A stretch of 58,802 bases of DNA from positions 65,734 to 124,535 of the forward strand of contig DFXY01000031.1 in the NCBI GenBank assembly GCA_002381945.1. Reading direction: 5' to 3'. Positions 9,407-18,838 of the stretch are shown one piece after another (positions within the stretch are counted from its first letter, which is position 1; the number at the start of each line of letters is the position of its first letter). The position numbers were made by a program, and so were the translations under genes. This stretch comes from Bacteriovoracaceae bacterium UBA4096. Lineage in GTDB: Bacteria > Bdellovibrionota > Bacteriovoracia > Bacteriovoracales > Bacteriovoracaceae. The notes beneath the pieces are model-generated. The model was not told the origin of the DNA and did no database searches. It saw nothing but the letters and a program-made list of their open reading frames with translations.

Positions 9407-10306
9407 TTAAATCTCATAAGATTGAAATGCTTCTTTTAGCGCATCCGTAGACATTGAAATGAAGGCACTAAGTTTTGGACTCACATATCTCTGTCCTGGG
9501 TAGACGAAATGAATAGGGGTTAGGTTGCTTCTCCATTCGGGTAAAATCCTCACCAGTTTTCCTGCCTTAACTTCCGGATAACAGAAGTGAGTAGGAAGAA
9601 ACGATATTCCTTCACCCATGATTGACAGCATCTTGATCATGCTAAAATCATTTACCGTAACAATACTTTTGATAGGAATGTCCATCGAGCCATGGGAACT
9701 GATGAGCCGCCATTCATTTAAGCCTAATGGGGAGAAATGAAGCCCTCGATGTTCACTCAAGTCTCTTGGGTGTTTAATGACTGGTGCATTCTTCAGGTAT
9801 TTTGGGGACGCAAATGGTGCAAGATACACAGTGCCAATTTTCTTGGCAATGAGAGATGAATCTTTCAGCACACCTGCACGAATGGCGAGATCAACATTTT
9901 CAGAAAGTAGATCAACATTTCTGTCGGTGAGTTGGACTTCTACACTGACCTTGGGATACTTTTTCATATACTCTGACACGATACCTGGTAAAACGGAGTT
10001 TCCTAATTCCAGTGGGGCGGTGATCCTCAATAGACCGGTAGGCTCATCAAGCATGGAAGAGAGTTCTGACTCGGCCGAATATATTTCCTCCAGACCAGAT
10101 AGGCATCGCTTATAAAAAGCTGCTCCGGCCGGAGTTATATTCAGTTTTCTCGTGGTCCTCTGGATGAGAGTCGTACTTAAACGTTTCTCCAGACTAGAAA
10201 CTTTCATACTTACGGTCGATTTAGGTAAACCTAATTGTTTGGCGGCCTGGACGAAACTTCCAGTCTGAATAACTTTTATAAAGATAGCAATTTCATTAAG
10301 ATCCAT
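9407..10306 (-). CDS. LysR-family transcriptional regulator
   Basis: About 299 residues with the usual LysR plan. The N-terminal winged helix-turn-helix (about 1-60) contains GSFVQAAKQLGLPKSTVSMKVSSLE, and the co-inducer-binding domain (about 90-290) contains LRITAPLELG. I place the start at the ATG at 10306 (MDLNEIAIF), preceded by GGAAAG, rather than at 10363. The upstream codons cover a perfect palindrome that is more likely an operator. The gene is divergent from a YceI-type gene; LysR regulators next to yceI genes are common, so that gene is the probable target. Confidence 0.85.
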   Translation of the reverse strand: MDLNEIAIFIKVIQTGSFVQAAKQLGLPKSTVSMKVSSLEKRLSTTLIQRTTRKLNITPAGAAFYKRCLSGLEEIYSAESELSSMLDEPTGLLRITAPLELGNSVLPGIVSEYMKKYPKVSVEVQLTDRNVDLLSENVDLAIRAGVLKDSSLIAKKIGTVYLAPFASPKYLKNAPVIKHPRDLSEHRGLHFSPLGLNEWRLISSHGSMDIPIKSIVTVNDFSMIKMLSIMGEGISFLPTHFCYPEVKAGKLVRILPEWRSNLTPIHFVYPGQRYVSPKLSAFISMSTDALKEAFQSYEI

Positions 10307-10341
10307 AGCTTTCCTTGCTCCCAATATGACAGAAAACGCTA

Positions 10342-10365
10342 GATTGTTCAATATATTGAACAATC
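10342..10365. promoter_or_regulatory. Perfect 24-bp palindrome, probable LysR operator
   Basis: The half-site GATTGTTCAATA is followed directly by its exact complement. The palindrome lies in the divergent interval, 36 bases from the LysR start and about 80 bases from the yceI start. It contains T-N11-A-like spacing as expected for LysR sites. Confidence 0.6.
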
Positions 10366-10444
10366 ATTCCAGATAATACGGTCTTATAAAAAAGGTAAAA
10401 GACTCGTAAAGTATCTTTAGGAAGTACAAAACAAAGGAAACTTT

Positions 10445-10972
10445 ATGACAACTTATCAAATCGACCCATCACACTCAACCATCAGTTTTTCACTCAAGCA
10501 TATGATGATTGCCAAAGTTCATGGTGGATTCGAAAAATTCAGAGGAACTTTCCAGTATGATAAAGAGAATCTTTCTAACTCTAAAGTTGAGGTGAGTATT
10601 GAGGCCGACAGCATCAGCACCAGGGATCCCCAACGCGATACTCACTTGAAAAGTGCAGACTTTTTCGATGTGGAGAAATATCCGTCTCTCATTTTTGAAT
10701 CAAGCCGATTCTCACTTGATGGCAGTGTCTTAAAAGTTGTGGGTGATCTCACGATTCACGGAGTGACGAAGTCTGTAACCCTGGAACTTGAAGTTCCTAC
10801 AGATGAGATGAAAGATCCGTGGGGAAATCTTAAAATTGGAGTCTCAGGTATCACAAAGATTAAAAGAAAAGACTTCGGACTTACCTGGAATGCGGCCCTT
10901 GAAGCGGGTGGAGTTCTGGTAGGAGATGACATCAGCATTTCTTTAGATATTCAATTAGTCAAAAAGGTGTGA
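10445..10972 (+). CDS. YceI-family lipid-binding-fold protein (cytoplasmic type)
   Basis: This 175-residue protein matches the YceI lipocalin-like fold: it starts TYQIDPSHSTISFSLKHM and has RDPQRDTHLKSADFFDVEKYP, GDLTIHGVTKSVTL and a C-terminal KDFGLTWNAALEAGGVLVGD. All are hallmark segments of the family, which binds isoprenoids or other amphiphiles. No signal peptide is present, unlike Escherichia coli YceI, so it is probably cytosolic. A good ribosome site (AAAGGAAAC) precedes the ATG. Control by the divergent LysR protein is likely. Confidence 0.88.
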   Translation: MTTYQIDPSHSTISFSLKHMMIAKVHGGFEKFRGTFQYDKENLSNSKVEVSIEADSISTRDPQRDTHLKSADFFDVEKYPSLIFESSRFSLDGSVLKVVGDLTIHGVTKSVTLELEVPTDEMKDPWGNLKIGVSGITKIKRKDFGLTWNAALEAGGVLVGDDISISLDIQLVKKV

Positions 10973-11012
10973 GTCCACTAAGTCACGATAGTCTTCTGGT
11001 TTTTATTCTGCT

Positions 11013-11034
11013 CCTGGCATCTTTATTTGCCAGG
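11013..11034. terminator. Short hairpin between convergent genes
   Basis: CCTGGCA-N8-TGCCAGG forms a 7-bp stem in the 78-base gap between the convergent yceI-type and FixH-like genes. There is no strong T tract on either side; on the minus strand AATAAAAACC follows. It may act as a weak shared terminator. Confidence 0.4.
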
Positions 11035-11050
11035 GCGGAATCTTTATTCC

Positions 11051-11491
11051 TTAGATTGTAATTTCCTGAATGATTTCTTCGACAACCTTATCCCCATCTT
11101 TGATCTGGTATCTGATCTCCCAGGGACCAGGCATGATAAAAAAGATATCGTCTGCCTTATAAATCCCGTCTTCTATGAGAGTGATTGTAACCGGAGATGA
11201 TCCGTGACCCATACTCGGCATCCATAACAGTATAAAAGGTGCACGATGGGGAGATATAATTCGCTCAGGGTTGCTCTTGTCGGTGAAGGTTAGGGTCATG
11301 CTCCCGAAAGTACTCTCGGTAGGCAATGAGTCCCAGGTGGCCTTAAGGCATAAGCTCTCAGTCTTAAAATGCATTTTACATTCGGCAGTTGCCTCTTCGT
11401 TTCTGAGAAAGGGTCCATGATCGTTGACGCGGTGTGAGTCTCCGCATGCGATTAAAGAAAAAAATGCCAAAATCAGTAAAAATTTTCTCAT
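11051..11491 (-). CDS. FixH/YtkA-like lipoprotein
   Basis: The 146-residue product (start ATG at 11491; a TTG three codons earlier is the alternative) has a lipoprotein signal with lipobox LIAC. It has one Ig-like/FixH-type beta domain containing LLWMPSMGHGSSPV and ending in GPWEIRYQI. Proteins of this kind occur in copper and cytochrome-oxidase maturation settings, where Met/His clusters may bind copper. The motif is shared with the divergent neighbour at 11587-11961, so the two are probably paralogues. Confidence 0.65.
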   Translation of the reverse strand: MRKFLLILAFFSLIACGDSHRVNDHGPFLRNEEATAECKMHFKTESLCLKATWDSLPTESTFGSMTLTFTDKSNPERIISPHRAPFILLWMPSMGHGSSPVTITLIEDGIYKADDIFFIMPGPWEIRYQIKDGDKVVEEIIQEITI

Positions 11492-11586
11492 GCCGTACAA
11501 ATAACATGAAAAAAGTCATATTAAAACTTCGCCGAATGTTGCATTTAAATACGTGTATTTTATTACCATTCCAATCGGAGGTCAGG

Positions 11587-11961
11587 GTGAAGCTTGTTTT
11601 AGTCGTCTTCTGTCTAGTATTCTCAATGTCAGTTTTGGCCGATGTTAATCCTGCAAAAGTTTGCTCTCAAACAACAACAGTCTGTGCAACCTATCAATCC
11701 GATGTGGACTTCACAACAACACAAGAAGGTCGGTTTCGTCTTTCGCTTTCGGAAGCTAAGCTTCTAAAAGTTGATTTATGGATGCAGATGGGTCAGCACG
11801 GGCATGGTTCTTCACCACTTAAAGTGACTCCTGTCGCACCTGGGGAATTTGACATCACGAAAGCATTCTTTGTTATGCGTGGAGCTTGGCAAATTCGTGT
11901 GACTTATAAGTTAGGATCTGTGGAAGAAACACTTATCATTCCTGTGATGATCAAAAAATAA
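11587..11961 (+). CDS. FixH/YtkA-like exported protein
   Basis: I choose the GTG at 11587, which has CGGAGG six bases before it. This gives 124 residues with a clean signal peptide (VKLVLVVFCLVFSMSVLA). An upstream frame start at 11434 would leave no signal. The mature part is a small beta domain with WMQMGQHGHGSSPL, close to the motif of the divergent lipoprotein at 11051-11491, and a Met/His-rich face that could bind copper. The stop is 13 bases before the TonB receptor start, so the two are likely one transcript and may work together in copper uptake or handling. Confidence 0.7.
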   Translation: MKLVLVVFCLVFSMSVLADVNPAKVCSQTTTVCATYQSDVDFTTTQEGRFRLSLSEAKLLKVDLWMQMGQHGHGSSPLKVTPVAPGEFDITKAFFVMRGAWQIRVTYKLGSVEETLIIPVMIKK

Positions 11962-11974
11962 GGGTCACTTCGTT

Positions 11975-14083
11975 GTGAATAAAATTGGAGTTTATCTTTT
12001 GGCCCAGGCCTTGTTGCCGGCCTATGGGAGCGAAATTCTTCTACCTGTTGAAGTCAGTACTCCGATAGTTGAAAGTCGCAACATTAATAAAACTTCACCT
12101 GTTAAAGTCAGTAGCGATACCGCTTCCTTATTAGAGATGACCCCAGGAGTTTCACTTAAGACAGGAGGCGGACTTTCTTCTTTGCCGGTCATTCAGGGGA
12201 TGGCCGATGACCGGATCAATATAAAAATTGATGGAGCAAATATCACTTCATCATGTTCCAATCACATGAATCCGGCCCTCTCTTATATTGATCCGTCAAA
12301 AGTTGGAGTCATTGACGTGATCGCCGGAATTACTCCAGTCAGTAGTGGAGGCGACAGTATTGGGGGTTCCATTATTGTTAAGTCGAAAGATTTAGTCTTT
12401 TCAGATTCTTCTGAAAAACCAAAACGAAACCTCAATTTAAAAACATTTTTTAAAAGTAATAATGAAAATCAAGGGGCTTCACTCAATTATGAAGTGGCCT
12501 CTGATGATTTATCCTTTAGTTATGCCGGATTTGATGAGAAAGCGAACAATTACCGAAATGGTAAAGGGAGCCGTATTAAGTCCACTCTCTACAGCCAAAA
12601 TAATCAGACTGTTACCGTTGGTAAAAAAGTAGGGGATGGGGTCCTTGCTTTGAAACTGACTCGAACAGTGGTTCCCTATCAAGGCTTCATCAATCAATAC
12701 ATGGATGTTCAGGACAATGTCTCTAACCTCTCTAACCTCAATTTTAAGGGATCCATAGGGGACGTAATCCTGGAGTCCTCACTTTATTATCAGCATACGA
12801 ATCACAAAATGGATCTTATAAGCTCTGAGCGTAGAGGTTCCATGCCTATGTACACTCGCTCTGATGAAGCTGGTTACAATATTAAAGGCAGTTTTGAATT
12901 AGATACAGATCATCTCCTGACATTGGGTAGTGACTTTAATCGTTACCGGTTAGATGACTGGTGGCCGTCCCTTCCTGGTGTGACTTCTGTGATGGGGCCT
13001 GGCACTTTTGAAAGTATCAAGGATGGGAAACGTGATCGCCTTGGTTTATATATAGAAACTGAATCAACCTGGGCTAAGTCCTTTTCCACCGTCCTTGGAG
13101 TGAGAGCTGACATTGTCTCGATGAATACTGGTGATGTTCACGGCTATAATAATACGGATAATCTCCCTGCAGATGCGGCCGCTTTTAACAGCAAATCCCA
13201 CAGTAAGAAAGATCATAACTTTGACGGAACCTTTTTATCACAATTAAAAATCTCTCCTATCTTTGATCTAGAAATAGGGCTTGCCCAGAAAACCCGAGCA
13301 CCCAATCTTTATGAGAGGTATGCCTGGGCTGGATCAGTGACTGATCCAACTAATACATCAGACATGGCATCCATGGGAGCGGGAATGGACATGACCATGA
13401 TCAACTGGTTTGGTGATGGGAACGGTTATGTGGGGGACATTAATCTCAAACCGGAAGTCGGCCACAAAATCAGCGCCTCGTTCATCGCTCATGATGAAGG
13501 AGAAAAAGAGTGGGAACTCAAACTCACACCTTACTATTCGGAAATCAAAAATTTTATCGATGCAGATTTTTTAGGTCGCTCCATGGGCAATAACTATTTG
13601 AAGTTTGCCAATCACGATGCTGTGATCTTTGGTGCTGACCTCTCTGGAAAAAGTATAATCCTTAAGAGTAAAAACTGGGGCAGTTTAGGTTTGAAGGTCG
13701 TAGCTGGGTACACGCGTGGATATCGAAAAGACGGTAAGGCCGATTTGTATCAACTCATGCCTTTAAATGGGAAGATTGCTTTTGAGCATGCTTTGGGGAA
13801 ATGGACCACTGAAGTTATCACACACCTGATGGATGAAAAAGATCAGGTCAATGAACTTAGACTTGAGCCTACCACCGGAAGATATGCACTCTTAGATATT
13901 AGTACCAGTTATCAAATGACCAGGTTAATTAAAATTGACCTGGCCATTAATAATGTCTTTAATCTTAATTACGGGTTACCTTTGGGAGGAGTCGATTTAG
14001 TCAATCATCCTCCGGCCTCTCGCACTTCTGTGGTCGGGATGGGACGATCAATCAACACCGCCTTAAGTGTTGATTTTTTCTAA
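11975..14083 (+). CDS. TonB-dependent outer-membrane receptor, OprC/NosA-like
   Basis: This 702-residue protein begins at a GTG with AAGGGT before it and has a signal peptide. The plug domain (about 40-150) has the segment LEMTPGVSLKTGGGLSSLPVIQGM and the Met/Cys/His patch CSNHMNPALSYI. A beta-barrel ending in Phe (ALSVDFF) follows. The plug wording matches the copper porin group (OprC/NosA), in which Cys and Met bind copper in the plug. A Met-rich loop near 455-475 (MASMGAGMDMTM) adds to this. The neighbours, Met/His-rich FixH-like proteins and a copper nitrite reductase 10 kb away, fit copper import. A TonB box was not clearly seen near the N-terminus. Confidence 0.8.
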   Translation: MNKIGVYLLAQALLPAYGSEILLPVEVSTPIVESRNINKTSPVKVSSDTASLLEMTPGVSLKTGGGLSSLPVIQGMADDRINIKIDGANITSSCSNHMNPALSYIDPSKVGVIDVIAGITPVSSGGDSIGGSIIVKSKDLVFSDSSEKPKRNLNLKTFFKSNNENQGASLNYEVASDDLSFSYAGFDEKANNYRNGKGSRIKSTLYSQNNQTVTVGKKVGDGVLALKLTRTVVPYQGFINQYMDVQDNVSNLSNLNFKGSIGDVILESSLYYQHTNHKMDLISSERRGSMPMYTRSDEAGYNIKGSFELDTDHLLTLGSDFNRYRLDDWWPSLPGVTSVMGPGTFESIKDGKRDRLGLYIETESTWAKSFSTVLGVRADIVSMNTGDVHGYNNTDNLPADAAAFNSKSHSKKDHNFDGTFLSQLKISPIFDLEIGLAQKTRAPNLYERYAWAGSVTDPTNTSDMASMGAGMDMTMINWFGDGNGYVGDINLKPEVGHKISASFIAHDEGEKEWELKLTPYYSEIKNFIDADFLGRSMGNNYLKFANHDAVIFGADLSGKSIILKSKNWGSLGLKVVAGYTRGYRKDGKADLYQLMPLNGKIAFEHALGKWTTEVITHLMDEKDQVNELRLEPTTGRYALLDISTSYQMTRLIKIDLAINNVFNLNYGLPLGGVDLVNHPPASRTSVVGMGRSINTALSVDFF

Positions 14084-14092
14084 GTTAACTGG

Positions 14093-14614
14093 TTATTTAC
14101 AAGGACTCACTAGAAAGCCGCCTAGAAAAGAACCTAAATTTTTACCTTTAGCATCCTTGGCCTCAACAATAACAGTCATCCCCATGTTGGTTTGTTCACC
14201 CACAATAAAAAGTTTCGCCGAACGAACTTTTTTAAGATCAAGACCTGCGCTGAATGAATCTTCAAAATCAGGTCCTACAGAAAGTGCCATGGCATGAACG
14301 ATAACTCTTTCTGCCGGGTTAAGTTTATCAATGTCATCTGACATGAGGATTTCACTGTTAAGACCAGCTTTTACTTTATGTTCCTCAATGACCGCTTGTT
14401 CATCATAACTAATTTGATGACCATTGGTGTTTTGTGTAACGATAGCTTTTAAGGATGAATTAATTTTAAAAATTGAGATGTTTGTCTCTACAGCGATTTC
14501 CTCGCCGGGCATGCCTAAAGAAGTTGAACAACTTTTAATCAGCGTGGTTTCTGAGGCCATGACCGTCGTTATAAAAGAGAGGGCCAGAGCGCATAGAAGA
14601 AATGATTTTTTCAT
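14093..14614 (-). CDS. Exported protein of unknown function
   Basis: A 173-residue protein with a signal peptide (about 1-20, ending VMA). The mature part carries Cys near each end (IKSCSTS and VSPCK), suggesting a disulphide that closes a small beta-rich domain. No family recognised. It is convergent with the TonB receptor gene, nine bases apart, and has its own upstream region, so it is a single-gene unit. Confidence 0.55.
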   Translation of the reverse strand: MKKSFLLCALALSFITTVMASETTLIKSCSTSLGMPGEEIAVETNISIFKINSSLKAIVTQNTNGHQISYDEQAVIEEHKVKAGLNSEILMSDDIDKLNPAERVIVHAMALSVGPDFEDSFSAGLDLKKVRSAKLFIVGEQTNMGMTVIVEAKDAKGKNLGSFLGGFLVSPCK

Positions 14615-14804
14615 GAAATAGCCTTTTTAGGATGTTTGATTTTCACATCATCTCAAATATAGGGAATCTAGGTGAATGGACTGAAGATTTTTCCAAGGTG
14701 TTATTTTTTAGACAGTCAGGGGGGATATAATAAAATGCCTCTGAGAATCGCTCAAACTAAGAACATTTGCCTAAAACTTAGACACTTGAGAATTCGATAG
14801 TACT

Positions 14805-14810
14805 TATAAT
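14805..14810 (+). promoter_or_regulatory. Possible -10 box of the toxin operon
   Basis: TATAAT occurs 53 bases before the first ATG of the six-gene run at 14.86-23.52 kb. A -35 box with good spacing is not obvious (TTGAGA is only 13 bases away), so this is only a suggestion. Confidence 0.3.
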
Positions 14811-14862
14811 CTGGCCCCAACCTTGCATCATAATCCGAAACTTCAGTATTAGGGATGCAGAC

Positions 14863-17079
14863 ATGAGAACCTTATTTCTAATTTTTTGTATGCTATTGGT
14901 CCTTGGCGGTTGTTCAAAGCAAAACCCAGTTATTGAAAAGAAAGAAGTTGTGGTTCAAGAAGATAAGAGAAATATTTCTGAACTTCGCGCTTTAAGTCTT
15001 CTCGATCAGGCCTTATCACCTGAAGCTCTAAGAGATGAGCTGATTAGAATCAGTCAGTTCCATAAGCTCGATTTTAAGCATCAGGACTTCTGGAAATCTT
15101 TAAGATATCCAGCATTTGATATCACTAAGATCAATGAAAACAATATAGAAGTGTTTGGTCTTATTGCAACTGGTTCATGCTCATCCAATGACTCAGAAGC
15201 TTTCGTGCAATTTCTACTTTATCTGAATACTGATCTTAAAGTGAATCTTAAGGATCAGATTCTTAAGCTTGTTTCGGCTCATCTTAATCAATGTTCACCA
15301 TCATATAGTCTTCCATTCTATAAATTGTTTTTGAAAGAAATTAATTCTATTCAGCTTGAGGGGCAGTCTTCAGATTCTATTAAACATGTCCTCAATATAT
15401 TGAAGTTTTTAGCGATAAAGAACGACAAATCTTTAAATAAAGAGCTTGGAGTTATTGTATCAAGGAAAATGATTCGTGAAGTTTCACGTTATATCATTGC
15501 CAAAGAGGATCTAGACCTCGCTATCTTTTTCAGTGCACTGATTAAAAGTATTCATCCGCTCAATCAGAAACTCTCACTTATCCCCTTGAATGATTTTGTA
15601 GGTACAACTGAAAATATAAGTAAGCTGGTTAAGACACTTTCCTTTGATGAGCTATCATTTTTATTGAAAAAGCTTCATGACAAATTACCTTTTGACGGTA
15701 ATTCAGTTAAACCTTTTATTGCTGAGTATTTAAATAAGTCAGAAGAATTCTACCTTAATGGGGAAGTGGATACTAAAATCAAGAGTGATTATCTCGATTC
15801 TCTTCAGGAAGCGTACGAGATTTTTTCTGCTTATAATAAAGACCTGGTCGTGAATCTGGATATGGTTAATTCTCTTTCAGAGAAAGCATTGAATGTTCTG
15901 AAGACCTCGTCCGATCTCGACATTGCAGAAAAGATTTCTGAAAGTTCTCTGATTGCTTCGACAATACTTGCAAAAAGGCTTACATCTGCTGAATTCACAG
16001 GCGTACTACTACCTCGAGAAAGAGATTCCGTACATGAAGCAGCTGCTAAAATCTTTACAATTAAAAAAAATAATGACCACGCCACTAAGTTAAAGTTCAA
16101 AATAGATTACTGTAAGTTATTTAAAACCAAAAATCTTCATACTTTAAATGAAGTGCTTGGTTCGGGTTGTTATGTATTGAAAAATAGTTCGCGTAGCATA
16201 TTAGTTAATGAGCCGATAAACCATTCTTTCTTCTCTGTAGTTGATATTGATGCTGACAAGTTATCTCTTAAAGGTGGCAAAAGTAAAACTGGAGTTATAA
16301 ATCTTTCAAGTCAGCATGTTTATGAGGACGTTAAGACTCTCGTTACACCCCATTCACATGATGCTGTTGTAATCCCTTTACTCATTAGTGTCCATGCTGA
16401 AAGCAAAAAAGGGATATTCCTCAAAGGAGCGAATTACTATTTTTTTTACCACTGGGTTTATTCAACTCCAATGGAAGGCGTTTCTCCTGATGAAGGATCG
16501 CTTCCTCTTTCAGGAGTTAACGGTGGAAGCCTTTATGTAAGTGAAGAAAATGCAAATATCAATTTTATATCATCTGGTAGTGAAGGACAGAAAGCACCAG
16601 CTCCTGCTAAAGGCGGAAATGGTTACACTTTCAAGTTTGACGAGAATTCATTCGAAGCATGGATTAGTGACTTCATCGATTTTGATTCATATCTTCTCGT
16701 TCAGAATGACAAGACAAAGGACAATCTTAATACCTTATTCAAGATTGCAAAACGTAATGAAGATAAAAGGATTATTTCATACCTCGATCCGAACTATATA
16801 GGCCAACTCTTACCAGAAGCGCAGCTCAAAATTGACGAATCTTTGGATCTTGTTAACAAGAAGAATGACTGGGGGTGTAGTACAAGGGAGTGCATCCTTA
16901 AGAAAGTGGCAGAGATGGCAATGAGTGAGTTTTCATCCCTCGTTACGCTCGGAGAGATGGATAAGCTTTTAACAATAATCTCTCCTGAATTTAAAATAGA
17001 AAACGGAAGCCAGGGCCCAGTAATCTCTGATGGACAAAGAGGAAAAAATGGAAAAATTTTTATTAGTAACGCTTACTAG
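14863..17079 (+). CDS. Large lipoprotein, first gene of the toxin operon
   Basis: The 738-residue product has a lipoprotein signal with lipobox LGGC (Cys about 17). The N-terminal two thirds are helical and look like repeat-type alpha-solenoid segments. From about residue 440 it becomes beta-rich, and it contains Gly/Asn-Gly patches (GVNGGSLYVS near 550; GQRGKNGKIFIS at the very end). These resemble the Gly-rich strands of the next protein, which suggests interaction or common ancestry. No catalytic motif recognised. Its 3' end overlaps the start of the next gene by 32 bases, so translation is coupled. Likely outer-membrane anchored; function unknown. Confidence 0.6.
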   Translation: MRTLFLIFCMLLVLGGCSKQNPVIEKKEVVVQEDKRNISELRALSLLDQALSPEALRDELIRISQFHKLDFKHQDFWKSLRYPAFDITKINENNIEVFGLIATGSCSSNDSEAFVQFLLYLNTDLKVNLKDQILKLVSAHLNQCSPSYSLPFYKLFLKEINSIQLEGQSSDSIKHVLNILKFLAIKNDKSLNKELGVIVSRKMIREVSRYIIAKEDLDLAIFFSALIKSIHPLNQKLSLIPLNDFVGTTENISKLVKTLSFDELSFLLKKLHDKLPFDGNSVKPFIAEYLNKSEEFYLNGEVDTKIKSDYLDSLQEAYEIFSAYNKDLVVNLDMVNSLSEKALNVLKTSSDLDIAEKISESSLIASTILAKRLTSAEFTGVLLPRERDSVHEAAAKIFTIKKNNDHATKLKFKIDYCKLFKTKNLHTLNEVLGSGCYVLKNSSRSILVNEPINHSFFSVVDIDADKLSLKGGKSKTGVINLSSQHVYEDVKTLVTPHSHDAVVIPLLISVHAESKKGIFLKGANYYFFYHWVYSTPMEGVSPDEGSLPLSGVNGGSLYVSEENANINFISSGSEGQKAPAPAKGGNGYTFKFDENSFEAWISDFIDFDSYLLVQNDKTKDNLNTLFKIAKRNEDKRIISYLDPNYIGQLLPEAQLKIDESLDLVNKKNDWGCSTRECILKKVAEMAMSEFSSLVTLGEMDKLLTIISPEFKIENGSQGPVISDGQRGKNGKIFISNAY

Positions 17080-18838
17080 TATTTCATTTTCAGTCGCCGC
17101 AGATACCTATCAGGGACCACTTGGAGATCAGTGGGACAAGTATCATACTGTGAGAATCACTTCGCCCTTGCAGATGAAGTCTTCAATGGTGATTAAGACT
17201 GATAAATTAATTCTTGAAAATGATATTATCACGAACGGTCATAAATTAGATATTGAAGCACGTGAAATATTTTTGAAAAACGGTGCGCAGATAAGCGCAT
17301 TTGCCAGTCCTCAGTTACCGATACTTTCTATTCCTGATTCTCCGAAAAACATGGGGACAGCAGGTCTGTCCGGTTCTGATCGTCCTGGTGGACACGGTAG
17401 TAACGGTGGAACAGGCCCGGATGGGGATATCGGTTTGGATGGCCTTGATGGGAATATGAATCCGGCACCAATTACTGTTAAGGCCTTTTTCGTTGAGGGT
17501 CAATTATTCCTTATGGCGGACGGCCAGGACGGTGGCAAAGGTGGTAAAGGTGCTCCAGGCGGCAAAGGTGGAAAAGGCGGAGATGGCAGAAATGGATGGG
17601 CGAAAGTTTCAAGTACCTGCGGTAGACGACAAGAGCATGGCGGTAATGGTGGAGACGGTGGCGCTGGTGGATTAGGTGGAAAAGGTGGGAAGGGTGGAAA
17701 CGGGGGAGTAAATGTCTCTCTCGAATTACTTCTTCCTGAAGCCAAATTTAATTTCAGTTCAGTCCCGGGGAAAGCAGGTATTGGTGGTGAACCTGGTGAA
17801 ATTGGACCGAGTGGTGATATAGGAAAAGGTGGAAAAGGCGCTGAAGATGAAATCGATAATGCCATGTATAGTTGCACGGCAAATGCTAAAGCGGGAAAGA
17901 ATGGTACACAAAAAGTAAGACGCGAATCACAGGTTAGCTATAACTCAAGAGTTGGAACGCCCGGAAATAAGTATGATGGTCAGAAGAATGCTACTCAAAT
18001 TGAAAAAGTAAATCACTTATATTCACAAAAAGGTTATGTCCTATCAAATACATACTCATTCCACTTTGCACGGCTTTACAAGATACTCGTGCAGGATACG
18101 CTTCGGCTAATTGCGCAGGAAGAAGTCACAAGGTCTCAGGTACAGAATATTTCTGAAAATACAGCAAGATTGCTTCTTGTTGCCAATCAAAGAATGGTCG
18201 ATGAACTGATCATGGCCTGGACCAGAAATTTTCATGATAAAATAGCAGACCTTGAGGAATTTTCTCTTTATAAAAAAAATTCTCTCTTAGTTATCGATGT
18301 TTTGAAGGACATTAGAAAGTCTGAAAAGGGAGCTGCAGATTTAAAAGAAGACATCTCTTTACTTATTGCAGATGCAGATAAGCTCATGAAGCTCAAAATG
18401 CGAAATCTGTTAGGCCAATGTTTAAAACTAAATGAACTCATTCTTGAAGGCCAGCTTTCTCTTGATTTCTCACTAGTGCAGACACCTGTATGTCGTGAAG
18501 AAGTCGTCAGAAATCTTTTGGTGAATCCTAAATCTCCGCTAGTTATTAATATTAAACGTGAGAAGGGAGTTTTTACCGATGGAGAAGTTCTTTCTTCTGT
18601 CAGCATTGAGGAGACTGAGGTTAATCAGGAGCGCCGGATTGCACAGACAGAGCCAGTAATCATTCTTTATAACAAAACTTTTACTGAAAGTGATATCAGA
18701 AGATCTGTTCCAGCGCTTAATGATAAAACCCAGGCAGCCGACATGATTTCTTTTAATACGCCATCTGAAGATGAAGTGAGCATTCAAAATATTCGCTCTC
18801 ATATTCAAAGTTTAGGTTTAGGAGCTTCATTAAATTGA
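17048..18838 (+). CDS. Exported Gly-rich, collagen-like protein
   Basis: I choose the ATG at 17048 (MEKFLLVTL), preceded by AGAGG, giving 596 residues with a signal peptide ending AA-DTY. Residues about 40-90 look like a beta-helix start (TDKLILENDIITNGHKLDIEA). Residues about 105-280 are Gly-rich, with collagen-like G-x-y runs (GPDGDIGLDGLDGN) and then G-G-K and G-G-N repeats. The C-terminal half is charged and helical. Such Gly-rich segments can form rigid fibres or polyglycine-type sheets on the cell surface. It lies between the lipoprotein and two helical proteins in an operon that ends in a toxin, so a structural or carrier role is inferred. Confidence 0.65.
   Translation: MEKFLLVTLTSISFSVAADTYQGPLGDQWDKYHTVRITSPLQMKSSMVIKTDKLILENDIITNGHKLDIEAREIFLKNGAQISAFASPQLPILSIPDSPKNMGTAGLSGSDRPGGHGSNGGTGPDGDIGLDGLDGNMNPAPITVKAFFVEGQLFLMADGQDGGKGGKGAPGGKGGKGGDGRNGWAKVSSTCGRRQEHGGNGGDGGAGGLGGKGGKGGNGGVNVSLELLLPEAKFNFSSVPGKAGIGGEPGEIGPSGDIGKGGKGAEDEIDNAMYSCTANAKAGKNGTQKVRRESQVSYNSRVGTPGNKYDGQKNATQIEKVNHLYSQKGYVLSNTYSFHFARLYKILVQDTLRLIAQEEVTRSQVQNISENTARLLLVANQRMVDELIMAWTRNFHDKIADLEEFSLYKKNSLLVIDVLKDIRKSEKGAADLKEDISLLIADADKLMKLKMRNLLGQCLKLNELILEGQLSLDFSLVQTPVCREEVVRNLLVNPKSPLVINIKREKGVFTDGEVLSSVSIEETEVNQERRIAQTEPVIILYNKTFTESDIRRSVPALNDKTQAADMISFNTPSEDEVSIQNIRSHIQSLGLGASLN

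Noticed and set aside
17500..17877. Minus-strand Pro-rich frame of 125 codons
   Set aside because: Antisense of the Gly-rich repeats (GGN codons give CC-rich complements); no ribosome site and no fit to the operon direction.
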